Assembly: GCA_020152595.1 (NCBI GenBank)
Contig: JAIGNY010002177.1
Span: forward strand, 330,001 to 394,000
DNA: 64,000 nucleotides
From: Chiridota heheva
Lineage: Eukaryota > Echinodermata > Holothuroidea > Apodida > Chiridotidae
Direction of reading: 5' to 3'
Shown here: positions 45,235 through 55,604 of the stretch, piece by piece
Position numbering within the stretch: position 1 is the stretch's first letter
Layout: the number at the start of each line of letters is the position of its first letter
Position numbers and translations under genes: made by a program
The notes under the pieces: generated by a model
What the model was told of the DNA's origin: nothing
The model's database searches: none
Seen by the model: the letters and a program-made list of their open reading frames with translations, nothing else

Positions 45235-45860
45235 CTTCTCTCCCACCCCCTCTCTCCACTTTTTTTTTTCTTCACCCATGCACCTCCTCTCTCGATCCCA
45301 GCTTTCTGACTTAAAAGTTTGGTATCATTTCTGTAGAAACAACTGATATCAGACTAGTTGTGATGTCACAGCCTCAGATTCCTCAAAAGTCTCTAAGTTT
45401 TTAAAGAAAGTTTATTTAATGTTTTCACTATTAAAATTATTTTTCTTTAAACTTTTTGCAGGTGGTATATTATAAATACCCTTCCTAGATTCAGTTTTAC
45501 CACTTTTTTTTGACATATCCCATTGTTTATAAGCCACAAAATTACAGGGCAAAATATGATAGAATGCATCAAGACTCTGATGAATCTGAGGCTATGACAT
45601 CACAACTAGTCTGATATTAGTCGTTTCTATACAAATGATACCAAACTTTAAAGTTAAATATCTCCTTAGCAGAATAAGATTTTTGAATGCTTTCTTCACC
45701 ATTTTGTTTCTTTTGAAGTCCTCTTTCATATAAGATGGACATGCTTGACCACTGAACTAATTAATCCTTTAATATCTCCTTCTTTCTTCACCATTTTGTT
45801 TCTTTCGAAGTCCTTTTTTCATATAAGATGGACATGCTTGACCCCTAAACTAATCCTTTA
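45235..45860. mobile_element. LINE-A tail scrap joined to a truncated F1 element
   Basis: 45235-45310 matches the LINE-A 3' UTR (ATGCACCTCCTCTCTCGATC, CAGCTTTCTGACTT). It is fused to F1 from AGTTTGGTATCATTTCTGTA onward, with the outer left arm missing. The right arm is followed by a second, partial right arm (45775-45860). Confidence 0.7.
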
Positions 45861-46304
45861 AGTTTCTTAATTCATTTAAAGTTTATTGTAACGCAAAACT
45901 TTCAAAACTCAAATTTAGTGACAGAGGTGAAACAGCTACTTCAAACATGCATTTTAGATAGTAATGTTACAAGTAAAATAACTTGCCTGTTCACTGCAAA
46001 AGGTAGAAGTGGGTGCAATAACATAAAGGTTCAATACAGGATGTGTTCACCAATACAGCTGTGTTTAAACTATAGTCTATCAGCAGACTCATCAAAAATT
46101 AACATGTTGTAGGGCACAACATATGGAACTAATTACTTTGAAAGCTAAAGCATCAAAGCTAAAGCATCAAATATGTTCTTTTGTATTAAAAGGCAAAGTG
46201 TCTGGTATTAAGATGTTTGAACGTAGTGAGAAAAAAAATCTACAATTCCGGTGGTTATAACTGCGGGAACATTGGGATTTTGCGGGAAGAATTTTATATA
46301 TTTT
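45861..46304. other. MADD intron 4, no feature seen
   Basis: Nothing recognised. Confidence 0.5.
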
Positions 46305-46465
46305 ATTTTTTATAATAGATTTCTTTGAGTAAACAATAGTTTATGTGGTAAATATGTGCTCTAAAAACATCCCTTATGTATTTGTGTGATGAAAAGTACG
46401 TTAATTGCAAAAGAGGGCAGCATATAAAGATGTAATCACTACAGTAATATTATTTCAGTCTTTTT
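46305..46465 (+). repeat. Dispersed repeat R3, copy 3
   Basis: ATGTGCTCTAAAAACATCCC and GCATATAAAGATGTAATCAC align with the copies at 10.2 and 24.3 kb. Confidence 0.6.
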
Positions 46466-46484
46466 TTTTTGTGCATGTATGTAT

Positions 46485-46489
46485 TTATG

Positions 46490-46545
<56 letters not shown>

Positions 46546-46850
46546 TAGATAGATAGATAGATACATATATATATATATATATATGTGCATACACACACAC
46601 ACATACATACATATACATTATGTATGTATGTATGTACATGTACATACATGCATGCATGCACATGCATATATACATACATACATACATACATACATACATA
46701 CATACATACATACATGCATGCATGCATGCATACATACATACATACATACATACATACATAGAAACATACATACATACATATATACAAACATGCATACATA
46801 CATACATGCATACATACATACATACATACATACATACACACATATATTTT
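46485..46850. repeat. (TA)n / (TAGA)n / (CATA)n compound microsatellite
   Basis: TA and GATA runs give way to long CATACATA with CATGCATG interruptions. Open frames in many frames are artefacts. Confidence 0.95.
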
Positions 46851-47394
46851 ATGTCTTTAATTTGTTGTTGGTTCCTAAAATGACAGCCTCCAAATATGAC
46901 TGGTCAGCCCCCTAACTGGTAGGGGGAAGGAGGGGGGGGGGGGGGTTCTCATTTTGGCCAGCGCATTAATGTTTAATTAATACTGTGCTACCATAGACAT
47001 AATTTTTTCCAGTCTCTAAGGGTATTTTCCCCAATTTGTCAAACTGAAAAAGTCCTCAAGCAATCATATGTTTTGATGTTGCGAACATTTCCAATATCAA
47101 ATAGGCTGGATTGATTTTACGATCCACACCCAACCCAGTTTCTTATTGCTTTTCTTCATTTCATAAGTAAGTCAGGCATATCAAATTTAGCATCTCTACT
47201 AGGCCATCCATGAAATGCCTTGCAGGGGAACATTCATTAAGATTGACATGGAGATAGCTCGTTCCCACCTGAGTATGAGCTCGCGATCAGATCCACTGCA
47301 GGCAATCAGATTCCCCATTTTTTTACTATGAGAAGAGTCACCTAATCTGATCGCAGTCACCAAGATCTTGATTCTAGTCCAGGGTATACGCTGG
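46851..47394. other. MADD intron 4, no gene seen
   Basis: G-run at 46932-46945. The 66-residue minus-strand open frame at 47199-47399 matches nothing I recognise. Confidence 0.45.
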
Positions 47395-48170
47395 TCCACA
47401 ATCCACTCATCCTACAAATCCTCAATAAACTTCATGCTCTTTCCGCATTGGAAAAAAAAATTTTTTTTTATAATAATTCTGGATCCCCAGCCACATCGGC
47501 ATTCCCAGCAACGACAGAGCCACCAACAACGCTCCGTCGAATCACATCTCCCTTTTTCCTATCCTGCACGCAGGCTTCTAGTTTCTTCACTTCCAGCTAC
47601 CTCAGGTAAGACCTGGCAAGACTCCTGGAATCTCGAGACCAGTAACTAACTTCACACCACCAAACCCAAAGTCGGGACCAATGTGTCCCATCACAGTTGC
47701 AACCACAAGGACGTTGTTATCACCAGCATCTGCCTTGGCCACACATTTCTCACCCACTCTCACCCTGCTCCCCTGCTCTTACCCTACATGCAACACGATT
47801 TCTCAATCAAGCATATCCTCTTAACCTGTCCCATCTACCTCAACTCCAGATCACACCTCTCCCCCTCCATCTCAATTTTCGATCTTTTTAAGAACAATCC
47901 TACTACCAAGTTCATCACCTTTCTCCTCAACAGCAATTTATCCCACTTGATCTAAAGCTCCCTTTCCTTCCCTTCTCTGTCTTACTTTCTTCTCCTTTCT
48001 TTTATTACTTTAACTTCTTTCCCTTACCAACCTTCTCCCCCTCCTTCCCTCTATCAACCTCTCTTCCCTCACTGTCCTGACTTTAGCACCTTAGTTTTTA
48101 ACACCCCCTTGGCACATTTGACTCTGACTATCGCGGTGCCGTTAAACATCAACAAACCAAACCAAACCAT
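47395..48170 (+). mobile_element. LINE-B 3' fragment
   Basis: ILQILNKLHALS and, after a homopolymer-associated break, WIPSHIGIPSNDRATNNA give the RNase H end. The downstream part includes HKDVVITSICLGHTFLTHSH and ILLTCPIYLNSRSHLSPSIS. The tail TTTGACTCTGACTATCGCGG and CAAACCAAACC close it. Several frame breaks. Confidence 0.8.
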
Positions 48171-48429
48171 GATAGGATCATGATCTGGAGCAGGAGATCA
48201 GATCCACACTGAGATTCTTCAGACAACGTGTGTGAACGCAGATTAGTAACCGGCAATCATGTTAGTTTAGCAATATCCTGTTACAAAAATAATTATGTTA
48301 TTTTGTGCAATCAGTTAGCCTGCTCTGTTCAATTTTGCTGTTTTTTTATGACACATATTTTGACTGACGTGGTTCACTCGTGTCCCGCGATCAGATTTCA
48401 TGCAGTGGGTCTAATCACACTCAACAACC

Positions 48430-48905
48430 TATCCCAGTGCCGACAACGTCCACATTACCCACCTTAGAATAGGTCACACCCACCTCACTACTCCCACCTC
48501 CTTACTAACCCACCCCCTTCCTCTGCAACAATTTCCATTGCACCCTCACAGTCCATCACATTCTTTTGCTTGCTGCCTGTATAACCTTCCCAGAGCTTCC
48601 CTCGCTGCCCACAACTCAGTAGCCGAGCTCTTCCAAAAATAACCTCTGGATAAGATTATCTCCTTCCTTCATCATGCTTCCCTCCACAACCATATTTAGT
48701 CCTCCTTTCCCACCCCCTCTCTCTCTACATTATTTTTCCATCCATACACCTCTCTTGATCCCAGCTTTCTGGCTTTTAGTTCTCCTGTTTCTCTCAATCT
48801 CCCCTGTTTACCCTCCTTCCTACCTCTGGAATAATCCAACCTCTCAGGCACAATTTGACCCTTGCTGTTGTGGTGCCGTTAAACTCTCATCAAACAAACA
48901 AACTC
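48430..48905 (+). mobile_element. LINE-A 3' fragment
   Basis: CCGACAACGTCCACATTACC, ATAGGTCACACCCACCTCAC and the tail GTGGTGCCGTTAAACTCTCA with CAAACAAACAAAC match LINE-A. It is the second LINE tail in less than 1.5 kb. Confidence 0.75.
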
Positions 48906-49144
48906 AAGTGAGAACACATGACATTTTTTTTTTTTTTTGCAATCGTTGAGCGAGGTTACCGCTGGCAGATCATGATCCCAAGATAAGTGAGACCAGGACC
49001 AAATGCATCTGAATAAGTTGAAACCCTTTTTGCAGCTTGCATCTGCTGTTAATGGAATTAGGACAACGTCATAGCATTTACTTAATAATGTATTGTATGC
49101 AAGCTCTTAGTAACATGATAAGTTAAAGGTCTATGGACTTATTC
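48906..49144. other. MADD intron 4, no feature seen
   Basis: A poly-T run, then AT-rich sequence. Confidence 0.5.
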
Positions 49145-50110
49145 AGTTTAAAGGATAATTTCAGGGGTCATGCAAGTCCATCTTATTTGAAGAGGACTTC
49201 AAAAGAAACAAAATGGTGAAGAGAGAATTCTAAAATTGTGTCCATTAGGAGATATTAAAGGATTAGTTCATTGGTCACGCAAGTCCATCTTATAAGAGGA
49301 CTTCAAAAGAAACAAAATGGTGAAGAAAGAATTCTAAAATCTTGTCCATTAGGAGATATTAAAGGATTAGTTCAGGGGTCACGCAAGTCCATCTGATATG
49401 AAAGAGGACTTCAAAAGAAACAAAATGGTAAAGAAAGCATTCAAAAATTTGCCCATTAGGAGATATTAAAGGATTAGTTCAGGGGTCATGCAAGTCCATC
49501 TGATATGAAAGGGGACTTCAAAAGAAACAAAATGGTGAAGAAAGCATTCAAAAATCTTATTCTGTTAAGTGGATATTAAATGATTAATTCAGTGTCAAGC
49601 ATGTCCATCTTATATGAAACAGAACTTCAAAAGAAACAAAATAGTGCAGAAAGCATTTAAAAATCTGTTAAGGAGATATTAAAGGATTAGTTCAGTGGTC
49701 GAGCATGTCCATCTAATATGAAAGAGGACTTTTAAAGAAACAAAATGGTAAAGAAAGTGTTTGAAAATCTTATTCCGTTAAGGAGATATCCAAGTTTAAA
49801 GCTCTTGTCTTATTTTTGTAGAAATGACTGGTGTAGGTAGTAAGTCCCTTATCCTCACATTCTTAACAATTGTTAATATATATTTAATTTTTTTCCTATT
49901 TTTATTATTTTCCCTCAAACCCTCTTTAGGTGGTAAATTATAATTATCCTAACAAAATTTTGTTTTACTACTCTCCCCGACATATCCTATGGATTTTAAG
50001 CCACAAAATCGAAGAACAATATATGCTAGAATACATAAAGAATTTGAGGAATCTGAGGCAGTGATGTCACTAGTCTGATTTCTACACAAATGATTTAAAC
50101 TTCAAACTCG
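49145..50110. mobile_element. F1 element with tandemly amplified left arm
   Basis: Six head-to-tail copies of the arm segment (GGATTAGTTCAGGGGTCA to TTAGGAGATATTAAA, about 105-125 bp each) occupy 49145-49800. They run into a single F1 body ending near 50110 with GAGGAATCTGAGGCAGTGA and TAGTCTGATTTCTAC. Confidence 0.8.
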
Positions 50111-50879
50111 AATATCGTCACAGGAAAGTAACAGTGTCCTATGTCCAAAAATGCCATTCTGAGATAATCACATTTTAAGTTCTCAATTCTGCATAAATTT
50201 GGCTTCTTTTGTTAAAAGAGGCTAAGATGGATATAAGATGGATAATTGAGCGTATAACAATTTATTGGTAATATTATCAACACTAAAATTATGCCTATTT
50301 TGGGGATATTTATGTACATGTATATTAATTTTTGAGGAAATCAATAAAACTCTTTGTCAATAATCTATTTTATAATTCCATTGATCCTACAGTATATCTA
50401 TTCATATGAATATAGAAATAGCTTCATCACTTGATGATTGGACCACTTGATTTTGGAAAATGGGTTAGAACAATAATTTCAGTATAGAATATTGATGAAA
50501 TGAGGAAAAACCTAAGTTTTCCACATGTGTTGCCATGATAATAGACTATAAATAGGGAACTGGGTATTAGAAAATAATTCATTTAGCGAAATTACATGTT
50601 TGCAAACTAAAAATATTATATTTAATCTTCCCTATAAATAGAATTTGTTTTGCCCACTTCAGTAAAGGTGCTATGTCCAAATATTTTCAATTTTCTTTGT
50701 GCTTAATGGAATTAATGCTACAGTATGTCTGGGACAGAACAGTTTATCTTTCCACAAAATGTTTTTCTTCTCATCCCTAGATGGTTATGTTAAGACAGGC
50801 CCCATAGAAAGTATCCTACTTGGTTATAGAATATTTTCCAATTAAAAAAAGAGAAGCAATTTTGCCAAAAATGGACATA
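50111..50879. other. MADD intron 4, no gene seen
   Basis: AT-rich; nothing recognised. Confidence 0.5.
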
Positions 50880-51015
50880 GTACAACTTTAATTTCTTGCA
50901 ATGATATCTCCTTAAAAGAAAATTTTTTTTGAATGCTTTCTTCACCAATTTGTTTCTTTTGAAGTCTTTCATATAAGATGGACTAGCTTGACCCCTGAAC
51001 TAACCTTTAATATAT
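50880..51015. mobile_element. F1 right-arm fragment
   Basis: GATATCTCCTTAAAAGAAAA to TGACCCCTGAACTAACCTTTA matches the F1 right arm. Confidence 0.65.
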
Positions 51016-51094
51016 TCTATGTGAGCTCTTAGTAACATCATAAGTTGAAGGATTTTTCATTTTTCATTTTGATGTATCTGATAGAGAAAAATTC

Positions 51095-51310
51095 ATGTTT
51101 TCCTTTACAACCATATTTAGTCCTTATCTCTACTTTGTTTTTTTACTCATGCACTTCTTTGATCCCAGCTTTCTGGCTTTTAGTTCTTATGTTTCTCTCA
51201 ATCTCCCCCTGTTTTCTTTTCTTCCTACCTCTGGAATGATCTAACCTCTCAGGCACAATTTGACCCTTGCTGTCGTGGTAAGGTTAAGCCCTTGTCAAAC
51301 AAACAAACAT
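51095..51310 (+). mobile_element. LINE-A 3' UTR and tail fragment
   Basis: ACAACCATATTTAGTCCTTA, GATCCCAGCTTTCTGGCTTT and AGGCACAATTTGACCCTTGC match other LINE-A tails. Ends in a short CAAA run. Confidence 0.7.
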
Positions 51311-52145
51311 ATTTTTTTTTTAAAGCTATGTTGATATCTCATTTCTATAAGAATTTATTAAACTTAAAAAAGATTTTTCTTGCCTGCATAAAAAAAAAAA
51401 TCTTCAGAATTTTGTTTTATTGTACTCTATCAAATGTATTAAAATGAAATTTTATGGGATTAATCCTTCAAAGGTCTGTGGGCTTCTTCTGTGTAATAAC
51501 TTGTTAAAACAAACATTATATTCTGATTCAATATACATTAGTTGATCAAAGTTTGAAAAAGTGTATCAAAGGGCAGACAGATAAAACATTTAATGAAGTC
51601 CTTAAAATGTCTGTCCTAAATATTAGTCTATTGAAAATGGGAAAACTGTATTTGCATATTTGATGGTGAGAGGTATATGAATGTGTGCAGTGTAGCTGCT
51701 TTTTAAAGGTACGGTATTGTTCTATAAATTCATGAAGAAGTAAACGCTGCTGTGCTGGTAACGTCACTTCAGGTTTTAATTTTCCCTATGGGTCGCTAAA
51801 AATCTGTGATGTTTTCAATCACAAATCCATTGGACCGAACATAGGTGCAGCTACAATACATGTGTTTTCCATAACAACAGATTTCTCGCAATCAATGAGG
51901 AAATTTATGTATTTGTAGGACGATACCTTTCCTTTAACTGCTTGTATGCCAAGAAGAATATTCAGTTAGATTTTTCAAAAAGTATTTGTTTATAAGTTTG
52001 TGGCTAATAACAGTTTCAGGACTTTTGAGTATATGCAGAATTTGTGAACTCAAAATTGTGAACTCAAAATCTTTATTTGATTTGGAATTATATTTGTTTT
52101 ATACAGTTCAATCATTTATAATGATAAAAATAAAACGTCTTTTTT
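51311..52145. other. MADD intron 4, no gene seen
   Basis: AT-rich; nothing recognised. Confidence 0.5.
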
Positions 52146-52146
52146 T

Positions 52147-52275
52147 AGTGAATAGTTATTAGGGGTGTGGTTTGTCTTTAGAAAGAACTAGGGGTGTGGT
52201 TTGTCTTTAGAAAGAACAAGGGGTGTGGCTTGTCTTTAGAAACAAGTAGGGGTGTGGTTTGTTTTTATAAACATC
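52147..52275 (+). repeat. ~30-bp tandem repeat, 4 copies
   Basis: AGGGGTGTGGTTTGTCTTTA followed by GAAAGAACA-type sequence, repeated four times with minor changes. Confidence 0.85.
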
Positions 52276-52429
52276 TGTATCCGTCCAAGAGATTGTGTAC
52301 CATGGATCGAAGAATGATTTCTTCACATAAGAAGGTCTTCTGCTCACATGTCATAAATTTGCAGATTCCAGCTTGAAAATTCAACAAGCTGTAAAAAATT
52401 TGATGGATTTTATTTCGCAACATCCATGC

Positions 52430-52690
52430 ATAGGAGCCATTAGGCTCACAGAGCCGGTATTTATCCCCAGTTTCCGTGGCGCAAGCGGATGAGCGTACAT
52501 GACTCCCCCTGGACGGGACATCAGTTCATCACAGATTAACTCCCCAGCAGTGCTGGTACTAATTTTACAGCTGAGTGGATTGATGCAATTAAAGTGTCTT
52601 GCTCAAGAAGACAATGCAGCGCTTGCGACGGGAATTAAACCTGGTACCTTTCAAATACGGGCAAGAATCCTTAAACACTGAGTCAATGCA
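52430..52690 (-). mobile_element. Probable SINE-like repeat, inverted
   Basis: The segment with GTGTCTTGCTCAAGAAGACA, GCGCTTGCGACGGGAATTAA and ACCTGGTACC reads, on the minus strand, GGTTTAATTCC, a degenerate pol III B box. This conserved phrase is one I associate with dispersed SINEs in aquatic animals; no clear ends. Confidence 0.45.
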
Positions 52691-52714
52691 CCTCATATTT
52701 TGCAATCAATAAAG

Positions 52715-52880
52715 TTATTATCCTCGCCAACGAAGTTATTATCCCCTCGCCAACAAAGTTATTATCCCCTCGCCAACGAAGTTATTATCCCCGCCAACGG
52801 TTATCCTCGCCAAGAGGGTTATTATAAGTTATTATCTTTACGAAGTTATTATCCCCTCGCCAACGAAGTTGGTAAAGAGG
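52715..52880 (+). repeat. GAAGTTATTATCCCCTCGCC tandem repeat
   Basis: Five or six units of about 24 bp with indels. Confidence 0.85.
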
Positions 52881-53459
52881 GGGATATAGCATCTTTACCG
52901 TCCGTCTGCGGTCACGCATTGTTCAGCTTCTAAGGATCAAAAGATTGCTGTCCTAGGAAAGGAATTCCAACTTTTTTTATATTTAAAACAAATTTAAAAA
53001 GGAGAACAAATGCATTCCAGATTTGAATAGCAGCAATTAAATTATTTGTTCTGAGATGAAAAAAGGTGAATAATAGAACTGACGACTGAATGGAATTTAT
53101 ATTGAAGTGTCTTGCGAATGAATAGCAAAAATAACAATAAGTCTTCGCTTGAGTAGAGGGACACATAATCGACTAATGTTAATCTGCAAATTATTCTGTA
53201 CTGAATTTTCAAAATTGAATGATAGATCTACGACTGAATGGAAATTATAATGAAGTATCTTGAATGAATAGCAAACAAAAACAATGTCTTTGCTTAAATA
53301 GAGTGGACACAATAGACTTTTGATAATCTGCAAATTAATCTGCACTGAATTTTCATTGTGATTTGGTAGAAAGATCAGCTGTATCTGGTTTAAAAGGGGG
53401 AAAGGTTGAGCATGTTTCTGTTGGAAGAGTCAGATTTAAGTTAAGGCAGAGGTGGGAGG
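52881..53459. repeat. Two-copy direct repeat (~148 bp) in AT-rich intron
   Basis: CGACTGAATGGA at 53083 recurs at 53231, and both copies continue to AATCTGCAAATTA and CTGAATTTTCA. Nothing else was recognised in this stretch. Confidence 0.6.
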
Positions 53460-54090
53460 AGGGGGGAGGGGTGGATTAGAGGTTATAGTGAAGGTTGGAA
53501 TGATGAGTTGGTTGTGGGTTGTAGATGTGAATGGATGTTGATGGTAGGGAATGGATGATGGTAGGTGAATGGGATGGTGGGTAAATGGGGATGTTAGGTG
53601 AAGTGGGGATGTTAGGTGAATGGGGATGTTAGGTGAATGGGGGATGTTAGGTGAATGGGGGATGTTAGGTGAACGGGGATGTTGGGTGAATAGGGATGGT
53701 AGGTGGATGGAAATTGTAGATGAATGGGGATGCAGGTGAAAGAGGAATGGTAGGTGAATGGATTGTAGATGAAGAGGGATGGCAGGTGAAGAGGAATGGT
53801 AGGTGAAGAGGGATGGTAGGTGAATGGGGCATGTTGAGTTGATAAAGTGAGGGAATGTTAGTGAGAGGAAAGAATGTTGGGTGGAAGATGGTAGAATGAT
53901 TAGTAGATGTAGGAATTTGGATGAAGGTTGAGATGGCATGGGGGATGGAGTGGGATGAAATGTGGGACAGGTGGAAGATGGCAGTGGGACAGGGTACCAT
54001 CTAATGTGGGACAGGATGTCATGACATATAGAACAGGGTGGGATAGCATGTGGGGCAGGGTGGCATGGCATGTGTGACAAAGGCTGGAAA
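53460..54090. repeat. GATGTTAGGTGAATGGGG-type minisatellite and decayed 24-bp satellite
   Basis: 53520-53840 holds 16-19-bp units of GGATGTTAGGTGAATGGG. 53930-54090 changes into GGGACAGGGTGG / GGCATGGCATGTG units related to the 24-bp satellite. The 214-residue minus-strand open frame (Pro/Ser/His-rich) is a repeat effect. Confidence 0.75.
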
Positions 54091-54654
54091 GAATGTTATT
54101 AGCGGCGAGCGGATGTGTATCGTTTGCGATGTCTGGTTAATAGATTTGTAAGTACTGCAGCTAATGATAGCTCTGTGCATCAGTGGACCATAAAGTGTGA
54201 TGTATAATCTCATAGAATTTGCCATTCAGTGGATGATGACTTACCAATGAACTCGTGCATCTGAATTAAATTATTTACCAGTTCATTCTGAGGTCATGAT
54301 TACAGATTTTGTAGTTTATGGATTATACATGAGCTAAATTGAATTGTATTCTCATTGTAACATCGATCTTTGTGCAACCCTGAGTGTTTTGTTGTTCAAC
54401 CTTGCCAAAGCCCTCACTTAAAGCCATACGGAAACAGTGTCTGAAAAGTATGTGTGTGTTAATGTTATTCAACTATAAGATAGCAGTCATGGCTTATGAT
54501 TAGCCCATGGCCTTAAAAATATATGAACGGGTACAGACAGCATTAGGTATTTGGTTTCTGATCTTTACTAAAAACCATGAAAATTAAGAGGAAAACTTCT
54601 CAACAAAATTGGTTAAGGAGTTGACCATTTTAAATCTTTAATTTTTTTTTTTTT
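54091..54654. other. MADD intron 4, no feature seen
   Basis: Nothing recognised. Confidence 0.5.
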
Positions 54655-54910
54655 AATCGTTGAAATTTTCTGGAAATTTGTTTGAACTTTTCATGAAATA
54701 TTTTGAACTTTTCTTGAAATATTTTGAACTTTTCTTGAAATATTTTGAACTCTTCTTGAATTTTTTTTAACTTTTCTGGAAATTTTGGAACTTTTTTGGA
54801 AAAATTTGGAACTTTTCTGGAAATATTTTAAACTTTTCTGGAAATATTTTGAACTTTTCTGAAAATTTGAACTTTTCTAGAAATATTTTGAGCTTTTCTG
54901 GAAAATTATA
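54655..54910 (+). repeat. GAACTTTTCTGGAAATATTTT minisatellite
   Basis: About 11-12 units of 19-23 bp, period variable. Confidence 0.85.
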
Positions 54911-54939
54911 TGAAAATGTATGATGATGCTCTTGTTTAT

Positions 54940-55110
54940 TTTCTTGGTTTGGGGTTTAAGCCTGAAAAACTTCCTAAGTTTGGAATATCAATGTCAAGAC
55001 GCCCACTGCCATTTTATAAACCAGTTGTGGAGCACAGTTTGGAGACCAATTGGGGATTAACCCGGGGACGCTAGATTGCCAAACTGGAGGCTTGAGACTA
55101 CGGAGGTCTT
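54940..55110 (-). mobile_element. tRNA-derived SINE-B, inverted
   Basis: Minus-strand reading gives GACCTCCGTAGTCTCAAGCC, TTGGCAATCTAGCGTCCCCG and GGTTAATCCCC, then the body with GTGGGCGTCTTGAC. It aligns with the plus-strand copy at 43233-43450. The A box is damaged. Confidence 0.7.
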
Positions 55111-55604
55111 ATGTGAAGCCCATTCTTTGTTAGTCATGTGCAGCAGAGGGCCACTTTTGAATTTGAAACTGAGACAATCCCATTATTTTCATGACTGAAA
55201 TTATTCAAAGGTTATTTAAAGAAAAACAGAAAGATTTTGAACTGTCAGTCATTACAAAGTTTTGCATACCGTATTCGACGTATTTAGCACCCCTGCTCTA
55301 ATAAGCGCCCCTGCTCTAATAAGCGCCCCCCCAACATTTTTGACTAATAACATATCCCAACATTAATAAATAATGAATGCTGTTTATATGCATTTATGTT
55401 CCATACCTTTTTTGTATGCTAGCCTGAATCCCTTTTAACAGATTAATATGGTGAAAAGAAATTTGTGGTAATTACTTATGAATAGGGATATCTTTCCCTT
55501 TGTTTTATCGGATTTGCACCTAAAAAGTGGTACTATTTTATTTGCTTAAGCGCCTGATCGCTTATTTCGTTGAAAACAGTTTGTTGAAAATCTCAAATTT
55601 TTGA
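55111..55604. other. MADD intron 4; short TAATAAGCGCCCC repeat
   Basis: CCCTGCTCTAATAAGCGCC occurs twice at 55294-55330. The rest has no recognised feature. Confidence 0.5.

Noticed and set aside
45918-46112. 64-residue open frame as MADD exon 5
   Set aside because: It has no similarity to the residues expected after DLDSNK and lacks a matching acceptor and phase.
53436-54080. 214-residue Pro/His/Ser-rich minus-strand open frame
   Set aside because: It follows the minisatellite at 53.5-54.1 kb; composition is dictated by the repeat and no domain is present.
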